Shown one piece after another: positions 12,708 through 23,640 of a DNA stretch of 64,000 nt (its first letter is position 1; the number at the start of each line of letters is the position of its first letter). The notes beneath the pieces are model-generated. The model did no database searches and had not been told where the DNA came from. It was given only the letters and a program-made list of their open reading frames with translations. The stretch is from the NCBI GenBank assembly GCA_030704615.1, contig CM060732.1, forward strand, positions 39,229,053 through 39,293,052, given 5' to 3'. The stretch is from Takakia lepidozioides (taxonomy: Eukaryota; Streptophyta; Takakiopsida; Takakiales; Takakiaceae). A program made the translations under genes and the position numbers.

Positions 12708-12990
12708 CATAGAGCCTATTCCCCAAGAGGAGGAGTAGCAAGAGCAGGTATAGAAGATGCGGTCCCAATATGGATGTGGCTTGATTTTATGGCAAGCGTG
12801 TGAGCTGACAGGTACGGCCCTCGAGGTACAGCCGGAACCTGCTCTCTCGCAGCCTCGTCGGCGAGCTGGACGCCCCATGTCAAATCATCCCCACCCCCCT
12901 CCGACCCCTCCGCCCCGCGCCCCCCTCACCCCCCCATGCCCGCCCGCCCCCGCCCCACCGCTGGCCACGCGGCGCCCCACAGCACCGCCC
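12708..12990 (+). repeat. left terminal inverted repeat of the MULE
   Basis: Contains CCAATATGGATGTGGCTTGA, TTTTATGGCAAGCGTGTGAG and CGTCGGCGAGCTGGACGCCC. The same order appears reverse-complemented at about 26070-26472. The outer 40 bp is more diverged, and the inner part grades into C-rich sequence. Confidence 0.8.
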
Positions 12991-14050
12991 GATCTCCAGC
13001 CACGTGGCGCCCCCCCCCCCCCCTTGGATCCCCTCACTGGGTTGATCCCCCTTTGAGTGCCGGAGTGATCCCCCACCCCCATCTCCAGCCACGTGGCGCT
13101 CCCCCAAACCCCATCCATCCAACCTCAATTAAATGGATGGCGGCCGGATGAAGGCACCATGACGTGTCCATCGACACGTGGCGCTCCTGCCGCCGTCGAT
13201 CCCCCCTCCCATCCACGGCGCGCTCCCACGAGACGTCGCCACTCCCCAACGTGCCTTGATCCCCCCTCCGGACCGGGAGTGATCCCCCAACCCCTAATCG
13301 CCCGCCACGTGCGGCTCCCCCGAACCGTCGATCCCATGCGCATCCATCCAACCTCAAAACAATGGATGTTCTGGGTCATCCGCCCCTCATCCCCCTGCCA
13401 TCCTCCCGCGCAGTGGATGGACGACGGCCGGATGAAGGCCCGATGGTACGTCCACCACCACGTGGCACTCCTCCCGCCGTTGATCCCCTCATCCCATCGA
13501 CGGCGCGATCCCCCGGGCCATCGCCCGTCCCCCCCCCCCCCCTCATTTGATCCCCCGTCCAACGCGGTCACTGATCCCCCTCCAGCCATCGGCCGCCACG
13601 TGGTGGTGCTCCCCTGAACCGCGGATCCCCTGCACATCCATCAACCTCAAAACTGGGTCATCCGCGGTCCCCCGGCATTCGATCCCGTCCTCCCATCCAC
13701 GTGGCGATCCCGCGGGCCGCTCCCCCCCCCCCTCGGTTGATCCCCCTCTCGTCTTCTACTACCACCACATGGCAGTCTCCGTAGCCGTCGATCCCCTCGT
13801 CCCATCCAGGACCCGATCCCCCGAGCCGCTCCCCCCGCCTTTGGTTGATCCCCCGCCGCCGCCATGCCACATGTCTTCCCACCCTCGACCCCCCCCCCCC
13901 CCCCCCCCCCCCCCTCGCGTCAACGCGGAACAGTGATCGTCCCCCCATGGCGGTCCCCTCTCCGTTGATCCCCCACACCACCTGGCGTGATCCCCTATCC
14001 TTCCCCCGCCCCCCGCCCCGGTCGCGATCCCCCTTCCACGTGTCAAATGT
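12880..14050. repeat. C-rich GATCCCC array, left arm of MULE
   Basis: About 1.1 kb is dominated by CCCC runs, with GATCCCC or ATCCCCC recurring every 20-60 bases and CCACGTGGC phrases between. Pure C tracts occur at about 13009-13022 and 13889-13914. Long open frames on both strands here are products of base composition, not genes. The complementary strand is G-rich and could form G-quadruplexes. Confidence 0.75.
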
Positions 14051-15784
14051 CAGGGCTGTTTGCACGTGGTTATCATTCTGTTCATCTTTGTTGTATTTCC
14101 CCATCCAACAGCCATGCACGTACCCCGCCATTTTGGTCTGTGAGATGAAGGGAGTGGATGTATTGAAATTTAGGGTTTCCGCTGCTCGCAGATTTGATCC
14201 TCTTTGCGCGCATGTATGCTGCACTTACGCGTGTAGTTTGCTGCTATGTACTGTTTCTGCAGGACGCATGTGGTCTGCTGCTGTGTACTGTTCCTGCAGG
14301 GGTGCCAGGCATCGTGGCTGGATCTTCGGAGTTGCGCATGTCCTTCCTTCTATTACAGCTGCGTGGCACGTTGCAAATCCCCCGGATGGTTCCTTCAAAC
14401 CACAGGTCGCTTATATGGACTCCAACTATTTCAAGTAGAGGTGGACATCGTGTAAATACGGATGTTGCAATCATTCCTTGGAGCAGGATCAACGATTTTG
14501 TGAGAGGGGAGGAAGAAAGGGCAGGGGCGCTCACTCACCCCAACAGAACGGTGGTCCTAAAAAAGGACGCTGAGGAGGGCGAGCTCTTAGCTCCAAGGGC
14601 CAATAGTTGCTCTCTTGTGATAAAGTCCGCCTTACCTTTGTGGTTTCTGGATGGTCTCTATGTGTTCTTTGTAATGGCATGCTGCTTGTTTGCATTGTTT
14701 TCTCTTCTATTTTGTCAAAATGCTATGCTCTCTTGCTCCGAGTATTCCACTCCGCCGACATAGTTCTCATCATTGTTCAGGTTCCATTGTTCTTATGGAC
14801 CTGAGGACAAGCACACAAATTTAGTACCTGTCAATAAACATTCTTTGAAGAGAAGGAACGGTAGGAGAGGGTGTGTGGTTGATGCTTCATCGCCTTCTTA
14901 TCAACCCAAAGGGCCGAGACGGATAAAGTCGTTCAGGGAGAGTCCATCAAGAGGGATTGCCTCTGTCAGTTTAGGATTGGACGATGCTACGTAGATCCTT
15001 CTCTTGTTGTCATAACATACTACAACAAAAACCATGTTGATGGATATGACAAGGTCTGCCATGGCAACATTGACCCAACTTCAAGTAACACCCATTTCGC
15101 GCACGCACCTCACCTTAGTGAAGAAGTTAAGATGTGGATAACGGATAGCATACGTGCTGGGTTGTCGCCTGCCAAAATCATGGCCCAACATGAACAACAA
15201 GTATTTGAGAGCAAGGTCAATGGAGAGAAGTGGTGCCGTGATGATGTTGTGCTTGAGCATGACATTAGAAACATCATGGACAAGCTGGCATGTGAGACTT
15301 TCAAGCGACATAAGGACGAGGGGACCAGTCTAAAGATCTGTGTATTTTCTTCTATCAAGAGGACATGCCCGATGCCCCTGCCGGATGAACATGGCACGGC
15401 AATGTCGACCTCAAATTTGCCATTGGCATTCAAACAAAATTTCAGAAAAAAACAATGCTCCAAATGGGTGACAAACGAATCGTCTCTAGTGATGCGACCT
15501 TCGGAACAAATGAACACAAGGTGTGTGGAATCGACGGCGTGGACTCCTGGGAGCATGAGAGCATAACATCTTTCACTGTGAAGGGGATCAGTGGGGAGCA
15601 GGGGATCAGTGGAGAGCAGGGGCACAGGGGGAGCGTAGCCTAATCCGATGTGTAGGGGATCACGACACTGGGTCATCACCAGTGACCTATAATTCCCCCT
15701 ATCGGATTCGACACCACGGCTGCATCAGCCCATTAGGGGACTAGATACATGGGCCAAACTCCATTATGTATACTGCTCTATATA

Positions 15785-15789
15785 TATTG
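15785..15789 (+). repeat. target site duplication TATTG (left)
   Basis: TATTG immediately precedes the 5' LTR and is repeated exactly after the 3' LTR at 22764-22768. Five bp is the usual duplication length for Ty3/gypsy integrases. Confidence 0.9.
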
Positions 15790-16512
15790 TGTCGCGGCCC
15801 TTTGCCTTGAGGGCGGGGGGTCGGGACACATGAGGGGCTGCCCCTGTGGTGGGGGCAGCGGCAGCAATAGGTATGGGGGGGCTGAAGCACCCTTGAGTGT
15901 CCAAGGCACTCAAGGAGGCGGAGGCGCTCACTAGGTGGAGCCCTGCACACCGGGTTGCGGTGGGGGTGGCTCCACAAGGGGTGGTGGTAGCTTAGCGGGT
16001 CTTAGTGGGGGTGGCATAGAACTCACCATAAGGTGGAGACCTCGGGTGGGAGTCGTGGGGAGTCTTGGGACTCATCACGGCCCAATGGGGTCGTGGTGAG
16101 AGGGCCAAGACTCACCGCGACTCACCACCGGGAGTCGAGGGTCTTCGTGGTGGTTCGCCATAAAATGGCATGGCTGGTTGTGAAACCCCCGCGGACAGCT
16201 ACAGAAGTATATATAGGGAGTAGTAACCCGAGAACGGTGCAAGCCCGTTGGTGACCAAAAACTAGTGAGTAAGCGTGCGAGCCGGAAAGCGACCAAAGAG
16301 TGGGGAGCTGTTCCGGACTGCCATCTACCAAAGGGAATTCCACTAGGCCCAAATAGGTGGAGGGTTCTTTCGGGAGAGCGAAGGGGGACCGTTATGTCCC
16401 GGTGAGCAGCCGAAGCTCCAAGTTGGCCCGGCGGCCGGTTGGGAGTCAGGGCGCGCATCAAAGCGAGTAACTATGACTTGAGGGGGAGCTTACCGAAGTG
16501 AGGTGCGCGACA
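15790..16512 (+). repeat. 5' LTR
   Basis: Starts TGTCGCG and ends CGCGACA, a 7-bp terminal inverted repeat with the usual TG...CA ends. It matches 22040-22763 almost base for base. A TATATATAGGGAG phrase at about 16208-16220 is a plausible promoter TATA box. Confidence 0.93.
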
Positions 16513-16514
16513 CT

Positions 16515-16526
16515 TGGTATCAGAGC
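16515..16526 (+). promoter_or_regulatory. primer-binding site (initiator tRNA-Met)
   Basis: TGGTATCAGAGC lies 2 bp after the 5' LTR. This is the standard plant retrotransposon site complementary to the 3' end of initiator tRNA-Met. Confidence 0.93.
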
Positions 16527-16763
16527 TTAGAGTTCAGTACGCGACCGTCCTTGGGATTGGCCTCATCATGGGGTCGGGCAAGCCGAAGCGAAAGCGGAAC
16601 GGCCCAAAGATGATGATCCCGGTGAGCCCGATGGGGGCGACGTGTCACCGAGGCGGCCGTTTGAGGAAGCGATGAATGTTTCCGAAAACGAGGCCGCTCA
16701 GGAGCGGGAGGAATCCGAGGAGTCGGAGCCCGAGGAATCCTGAGAGCTCCGACAAACCAAGAG

Positions 16764-17653
16764 ATGCCTCCCATGCCGGCAGCCTTTTGGGAAGGGTTGT
16801 TGGCGCAATTTGGCGGGACGTTGAAAGACGTGTTGAAGGCGGCTAATGCCACTTCCACTAAGGCAAAGTTTAAGGTGAAGCCTAAGGAACCCGGCACCTT
16901 CGAGGGCGTTCGAAACCGGAAGGCACTCAACACCTGGCTCCTGGAGCTAGAGCAGTACTTCCGGGCGGCCAAGTTGAGTGACGAGGATCGGGTGGAAGTG
17001 GCTCCCACCTATTTGAGGGGCTATGCTCAACAATGGTGGCAGAAACGCCTTCACGACCGAGGCCCAAGCCCGGAAACCTTGAACTGGAGTGGGTTCAAGG
17101 TTCAAGGAATTGATGAAGAGACAGTTTGTGCCCCTCAACGCATCCTGGCTTGCCCGGGACAAGATGAGGAATTTGAAGCAAAACAGATGACATTCGGGGG
17201 TATGTCCAGGCTTTCAATGTGCTGTTGCTCGAAGTCGCGGACATGGCAGAACCAGAAATGGTCTTCAACTTTGTGGCGGGACTGGCCCCATGGGCTAGGC
17301 GGAAGTTGGAGGAGAAGCCACCCAAGACTTTGAACGAGGCAATTGAGAGAGCTGAATGTTTCTCGGATGTCCCTAGGGGTGAGAGACAAGGCCGTACGGA
17401 GCTGAACCACAAGAAGACCCGGCGGGAAGGTGACTCCTCCGACCGGAAAAGAAGTGGGATAGGCCACGCGGCGAAAATGGCACGTGGAAATCGAAGGGAG
17501 GGCCTTCACACGTCAAGGCGGCACCCGGTGCTTCGAAAGGAAAAGCGGGTGGAGCGGCTTATGGCGGACAGAAGGCGACCTTTGATGGAGTGTGTTTCAA
17601 TTGCGGGGAGCCCGGGCACATGGCCAAGAAGTGCACGAAGCCCCGGCAATTGA
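16764..17653 (+). pseudogene. gag: gag of the chromovirus, frameshifted
   Basis: The first frame (16764 onward) has capsid-like sequence around GTFEGVRNRKALNTWLLELE and the conserved YLRGYAQQWW. The frame is lost near 17100, and capsid resumes in another frame from about 17219 (DMAEPEMVFNFVAGL). It shifts again before the CCHC zinc knuckle (C-x2-C-x4-H-x4-C) at about 17593-17636. At least three breaks mean no intact nucleocapsid polyprotein. Confidence 0.85.
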
Positions 17654-17826
17654 ACATGACTCGGGCGACCACGGAGCTGTCGGAGATACCATCAGTCGCT
17701 TGGTGGAAGCGGTGGTCGCCAGGACTTGCAAGGTAGGCAACTATTCTTGTGAGTTGTATCAGGAAACTGGCGCCTGCGTAAAGGGAGTCAGTTATTGTTC
17801 GTGGATGGGATAATATCCGGAACTAA

Positions 17827-20800
17827 GTGTCGTTGTTGGTGGACACAGGAGCGTCGCACTCCTTCATGACGCCGGCGGCGGCGCGAAAGTTGGGACTCCC
17901 GACAAGTGACGTGGGGGCCTCTATTGAGGTGCGCTCTGCCAAAGGAGAACCTCAGTTGGCGACAAGGTTGGCGTTTGATGTTCCTCTTCAACTGGGGAGT
18001 TGGGAGGGACGTGAGAACTTCACTATCTGCGAGATCGATGGAGTGGATCTCATTTTAGGGATGACCTTTTTGAGCAAATCCGGAGCGGTCATAGATGGCC
18101 GCAAGAGAGTAGTCACGCTGCCATGTGGGAATGGTGGCGAGGTTTTACGAGTGTCGGAAACGCCCAAATCCGTGGGAGGGCGAAGAATAAACCTTCTGTC
18201 AGCAAAGAGTGGGCCGTGGAGGAGGCACACGAGTCCCAGTTTTTGCTACATTAGAGAAGTGAAAGGAGAAGGCGATGGGGAGCCGAGCCCAGATTGGATC
18301 AAAGGGATTTTGGAGAAATACCAGGATGTGATGCCGGAGGATTTACCAAGCGGCTTGCCACCGCGAAGAGGAGTTGACCACAAGATTGAGGTGATACCGG
18401 GATCGGAACCGCCTGCCAAGGCGCCCTACCGGTTGAGCCACAGAGAGTGGTCGAGCTGAAGACTCAGCTCAAGGATCTAATGTCAAAGGGGTACATCCGG
18501 CCGAGTAAGTCACCTTACGGAGCCCCGGTGCTATTCGCAGACAAGAAGGATGGGACGCTGCGGATGTGTGTCGATTACAGGGCTCTGAATAAGGTGACTA
18601 TCAAAAACCGGTACCCTTTGCCAAGGATCGACGACCTCTTCGATCGGTTGGCAGGAGCGAAGTATTTCAGCCGGATCGACTTGCGCTCGGCTATCATCAA
18701 ATTCGGGTGGCGGAAGGAGATGAGGAGAAGACCGCGTGCAGGACAAGGTATGGTTCATATGAGTTCTTGGTGATGCCTTTTGGGCTCACCAATGCACCAG
18801 CGACATTTAGCACGCTGATGAACAGCCTTTTCCAGGAGTGGTTGGATGACTTTGTGATCGTGTACATCGACGACATCTTGGTGTACTCGAAAACAAAGGA
18901 GGAGCACCTGGAGCACCTCAAAAGGGTGTTCCAAAAATTGCGGAAGGGAAGCTGTATGCCAAAGCTTCAAAGTGCGAATTCGGGGTCACAAAAGTGGAGT
19001 TCTTGGGGCATGTGATTACACAGGATGGGATCAAAATGGATGACAGAAAGGTGAGGGCGATCTTGGACTGGGAGCCTCCGACTTCGGTCCCGGGAGTGCG
19101 ATCCTTCCTAGGACTCGCCTCCTATTACCGGAAGTATGTGAGAAATTTCGCCAAGATCGCGGGGCCGCTGTCGGACCTTCTGTGTAAATCCAAAGTCTGG
19201 GTATGGAACACATTTTGTGGCCAAGCTTTTGCTGAATTGAAGCAGCGGATGGCGGAAGCTCCAGTCTTGAAAATCCCGGAGTTCGATCGTCCGTTTGAGA
19301 TTCATACAGATGCGTCGGACTTCGCGATTGGGGGGTGTACTTATGCAAGATGGACGTCCAGTGGCTTACGAAAGTAAGAAACTGAATGAAGTGGAGCGAC
19401 GGTGGCCGACGCACGAAAAAGAGATGAAGGCGGTGGTGCATTGCCTTGAACTCTGGCGCCACTATGTTGGTTCCAACCCAGTGAAGGTGTTCACGGACAA
19501 TGTCACGGTGAAGTATTTTGCCACGCAGCCCAAGTTGTCCCCAAAACAACTTAGGTGGCAAGATACTTTGGCAGTGTTCGACGTGGATATCCAGTACAAA
19601 CCGGGACGGGACAATGTGGTGGCCGATGCTTTAAGTAGAAAGCAGCAGCTCTTGTTGGTGTACAAGGGCGAGACGGCGCTCCAAAGGAAGATCCGGAAGG
19701 CTTGCCGGAAGGATGAGCTGGCAAAGTCCGTGATGCAGGACTTGAGAATGGGGGTTAAATCGCAGTTCCACTTGCAAAACGGACTGCTCCGGTATAAGCA
19801 AAAACGTCTCTATGTGCCAAAGGGAGGGATCAGAGATAGCCTCTTGAGAGAATGCCATGATAGCCCGCTTGCGGGCCACGGCGGAGCCAAGCGCACTGCG
19901 GCACTCTTGAAGAAAGAGTATTTCTGGCCCAAACTGAGGGAGGAGGCAGAGGAGTATGTCAAGACATGCACCACATGCCAACAAAACCGGAGCGAGTACA
20001 AAAAGCAAGCGGGGCTGTTACAACCCTTGCCGATTCCAGAGGGGACTTGGGAAAGCGTCTCGATGGATTTCATGACTGCTATGCCGCTGTCAAAAGGATT
20101 CGATGCAATCATGGTGGTGGTGGATAGGTTCAGTAAAATGGGCCATTTCATCCCCACCAAGGAGACGGCAACGGCACAGGAGACAGGGCGACTCTACTTC
20201 GCCCACGTCTTAAAGCATCATGGAGTCCCGAAGGATATTGTCTCGGATCGCGATCCAAAGTTTACGAGTAAATTTTGGAGGACACTTTGGAAGAAGATGG
20301 GGACGAGGCTGAAGATGAGCACCGCCTTCCGACCTACGACGGACGGCCAAACGGAAAGAGTAAATTCCGTAGTGAGCAGCAATTCTTGCGGAATTACGTG
20401 TCGGCAGACCAATCAGACTGGATGGAACACTTAGACGCGGCAGAGTTCTGTTATAATAACACAGAACACTCCGCAACGGGAGTTTCCCCTTTCGTATTGG
20501 TCTATGGAAAAGCACCTCTAGTGCCGACAAGTTGGGCCGCCCAGGATGTTGAGGAACCGGCAGTAGCAGTAGTACTGGAAGAACGCGAGCGTTTGTTGAA
20601 GCTTGCAAAGTACAACATTGCCAAAGCTAGGAAACGGTATGAAAGGCAGGCGAATCGGAAGCGGAGGGAAGTGAAGTTTGAGGCAGGCACAGAGGTCTGG
20701 TTGAACATCAAGAATTTCCGACTACCTCCGGAAGTGAGTCCGAAGTTCGTACCTCCGTATGCGGGTCCCTTTCGCATTCGGAAGGTTATGAATGAGGATG

Positions 20801-21132
20801 TGTATGAATTGGAGCTGCCGGCAAACAGCAAGGTGCACCCAGTATTCCATGTCTCCCTTTTGAAGCCTTACTTCAAAGATGAAGCACGTCCGAATCGGCA
20901 TCAAGTGTTGCGTCCGCCACCTATGCTGTTGGATCATGAAAATGAACCTGAGTACGAGGTGGAGGCAATACTTAAGTCGAGGAGATTCAAGAACCGAGAA
21001 ACGGAGTATCTCGTCAAATGGAAGGGCTATCATCTTGTGGAGGCATCTTGGGTGCGTGCCTCAGAAATGGGAAACGCATCCGAGGCAGTTGCAGCGTTCG
21101 AAGGACGACCTCAAAAGCGGAAGAAACGTTGA
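17827..21132 (+). pseudogene. pol: pol of the chromovirus (PR-RT-RNaseH-IN-chromodomain), frameshifted
   Basis: Domains in order: aspartic protease with LVDTGAS (17827-18100); reverse transcriptase from about 18450, with YIDD in the frame at 18707-19015; RNase H with HTDASDF at about 19303; integrase with an HHCC zinc finger (about 19855-19990) and a core domain to about 20350; and a chromodomain near the end (EYLVKWKGYHLVEASW, about 20940-21110). Frame changes fall near 18445, 18690, 18945, 19335 and 20360. Each looks like a one- or two-base indel. The reading ends at TGA 21130-21132. Confidence 0.9.
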
Positions 21133-22039
21133 TGGGGACATCAACCTTGGAGTGTGGGGGAGGAAAATGCATGCTTAGCCCGGTTTAGCTAGCTCAGGAA
21201 TCCGATTGCAAAAACTTGTATTGTACAAAAATTGTTATAAAAGAAATGGGTTCCAATATTGTGCGTCCTATTGTGTTTGGAATGGTGATGCATGGTGCGG
21301 TTGGCTAGTGTGTAGAATGCATGCTAGCTTACAAAAGTGGGAGAGGTAAATTGGGTTAATCGTGTGTTTGCGCAGTGCCGAAATCGGGGTGACTCCCATC
21401 CAAGGGGCAAGGAAAACTTGCGCCTTATTTGGGAGTTCACGTGCTAGTGCGCACCTGGCGCGTGCGCGTACTATAACTGCGCTACCGAGGGGGTTGCCTT
21501 GTAGTGCGGGCTAACGCGGAAGCTACGTGCTTCCGTTCACGTACTATAATCGTGTAGCCTCGGGACGAAGTCGTAGTGCGGCTTCGGCGTGTTCCCGTAC
21601 CTCAGGCCAGCATTCCAAGGCGGACCCAATTGTAGTGAGTGGGGCGCACGGTTGGTTCAAGGTTATCTTCCTAGTCAAAGAGGGTTCCAGGTGAACCCTT
21701 GCTCAAGGTGATGCCAAAAGCGGCATCATGAGCGATCGCAAGCAATGTTATTGCAGTAAGGCGATTCGATCCTCGAGGAGGATCGTTCCTTGGCCTTGAA
21801 GTAGGCCAAGAAGAGTGCACTGGGAGGAGCTGGAGAGGCTCCACCCTTGGCCGGGACTTGGAGGAAGTCGGTCAAACTAGCTAGTGGAGAGTAGAGTCAA
21901 GTGTGGGGTTTGGTTCTTTGCCATGGGACGCCATGGTACGGAAACAAACTCCTTGATGTGGGACGCCACAACTTGGATGTTCGTTTCTACAAAATGGACA
22001 AGTCGATGAGGACATCGACTCCCTGTTGGTAGGGGTGTG
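21133..22039 (+). other. 3' noncoding region of the chromovirus
   Basis: About 900 bp between pol and the 3' LTR, without a convincing reading frame. It has GC-rich phrases with CTAATAACGT-type and ACTATAA spacing around 21460-21620. The polypurine tract before the 3' LTR is poor (GGTAGGGGTGTG, about 22028-22039). Confidence 0.6.
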
Positions 22040-22763
22040 TGTCGCGGCCCTTTGCCTTGAGGGCGGGGGTCGGGACACATGAGGGGCTGCCCCTGTGGTG
22101 GGGGCAGCGGCAGCAATAGGTATGGGGGGGCTGAAGCACCCTTGAGTGTCCAAGGTACTCAAGGAGGCGGAGGCGCTCACTAGGTGGAGCCCTGCACACC
22201 GGGTTGCGGTGGGGGTGGCTCCACAAGGGGTGGTGGTAGCTTAGCGGGTCTTAGTGGGGGTGGCATAGAACTCACCATAAGGTGGAGACCTCGTGGTGGG
22301 AGTCGTGGGGAGTCTTGGGACTCATCACGGCCCAATGGGGTCGTGGTGAGAGGGCCAAGACTCACCGCGACTCACCACCGGGAGTCGAGGGTCTTCGTGG
22401 TGGTTCGCCATAAAATGGCATGGATGGTTGTGAAACCCCCGCGGACAGCTACAGAAGTATATATAGGGAGTAGTAACCCCGAGAACGGTGCAAGCCCGTT
22501 GGTAACCAAAAACTAGTGAGTAAGCGTGCGAGCCGGAAAGCGACCAAAGAGTGGGGAGCTGTTCCGGACTGCCATCTACCAAAGGGAATTCCACTAGGCC
22601 CAAATAGGTGGAGGGTCTTTCGGGAGAGCGAAGGGGGACCGTTATGTCCCGGTGAGCAGCCGAAGCTCCAAGTTGGCCCGGCGGCCGGTTGGGAGTCAGG
22701 CGCGCGCATCAAAGCGAGTAACTATGACTTGAGGGGGAGCTTACCGAAGTGAGGTGCGCGACA
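22040..22763 (+). repeat. 3' LTR
   Basis: Near-identical copy of 15790-16512. The differences are mostly single-base indels in G or C runs plus a few substitutions. It is followed by TATTG (22764-22768), the right-hand target duplication. Confidence 0.93.
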
Positions 22764-23379
22764 TATTGGGACCATTTTGGGACCATGGCGTGTACTTGTG
22801 TGATTCATAATGAGGGGTGCACCGGCAGGAGGGAGGACAACTTAGCAAATGCATGCCTTAGGGGGGTTATAGAGAGGAATGATGGAGGGATGGTCTCCTT
22901 CCAGGAAATCATGGCATAGCCCACAGGGGGGATCACAAAATACTAAAATGAGAACAGAAGGGGTTATAGGGTTCGGGGTTCATCTCCTGTGATTTCTTGT
23001 TATTAGTTTCAGTAAAATGTTTCACCTATTTTCAAAACAAAAAAATACTTACATTGCACATTTTCGTCTCTGTGTGCAGTCACGCCATGTATACTCTTAT
23101 GGTCTTCGACATTTGGCTAAACGACATCCCTGTTGCATACATAATATATTCAAGAAACAATGCCAACGATTTGTCAAGTTGGATGTTGGCTCTTCGTCAA
23201 AGGCTCCAGGCCGATCAGCCGGATTGGCGTCCCAACGCATTCATTGTGGACGATGCTCATGCTGAGATTAACGCCATTCGGTTTGTTCTCAATCCCTCCC
23301 CCCTACCAATGAACTTCCATTGCCTTGCCTGCTTCTGCACGAGGGGAGCACTGAGAGGGGAACAGTCACAATGTTTCCT

Positions 23380-23640
23380 GCCGGGGGACAGTGTAGAGAG
23401 GACCAAGAGTGTAGGGTTGCATGGGGGATCAGTGAAAGGGGATCGATTATGGGATCAGTGATCAGGGGACCAGGAGACTCAGGGTATCAGGGGATCAGGA
23501 GCAGCAGATCTCAGATCCGACAATCATCGAGGGTCCAGGAATCCAAGGTTGCATGGGGCGATCAGTGAAAGGGGATCAATTATGGGATCAGTGATCAGGG
23601 ACTTCGGACACTCAGGGTACCAGGGGATCAAGACCAGACA
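23380..23640. repeat. GGGGATC-rich patch inside a MULE transposase intron
   Basis: GGGGATCAGTG-type words recur about ten times between the two exons encoding the second catalytic Asp and CLWHVRRAW. A smaller patch of the same kind sits at 15580-15625. These are the complement of the GATCCCC words in the arms of the element, so the same sequence has spread through its noncoding parts. Confidence 0.6.

Larger units (their letters stand above)
15790..22763 (+). mobile_element. Ty3/gypsy chromovirus LTR retrotransposon
   Basis: A complete but decayed element of 6974 bp. It has two LTRs (723 and 724 bp), a primer-binding site, gag with zinc knuckle, protease, RT, RNase H, integrase and a C-terminal chromodomain, in gypsy order. 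It is bounded by the 5-bp repeat TATTG. The LTRs differ at only about ten positions, so the insertion is fairly young, yet gag and pol carry several frameshifts. It lies inside the MULE transposase, probably within an intron. The chromodomain places it among chromoviruses, whose integration is guided by chromatin marks. Confidence 0.95.

Noticed and set aside
12757-14224. Long proline-, arginine- or glycine-rich open frames on both strands
   Set aside because: They arise from the GATCCCC-rich composition inside the MULE, are open in several frames at once, and resemble no family.
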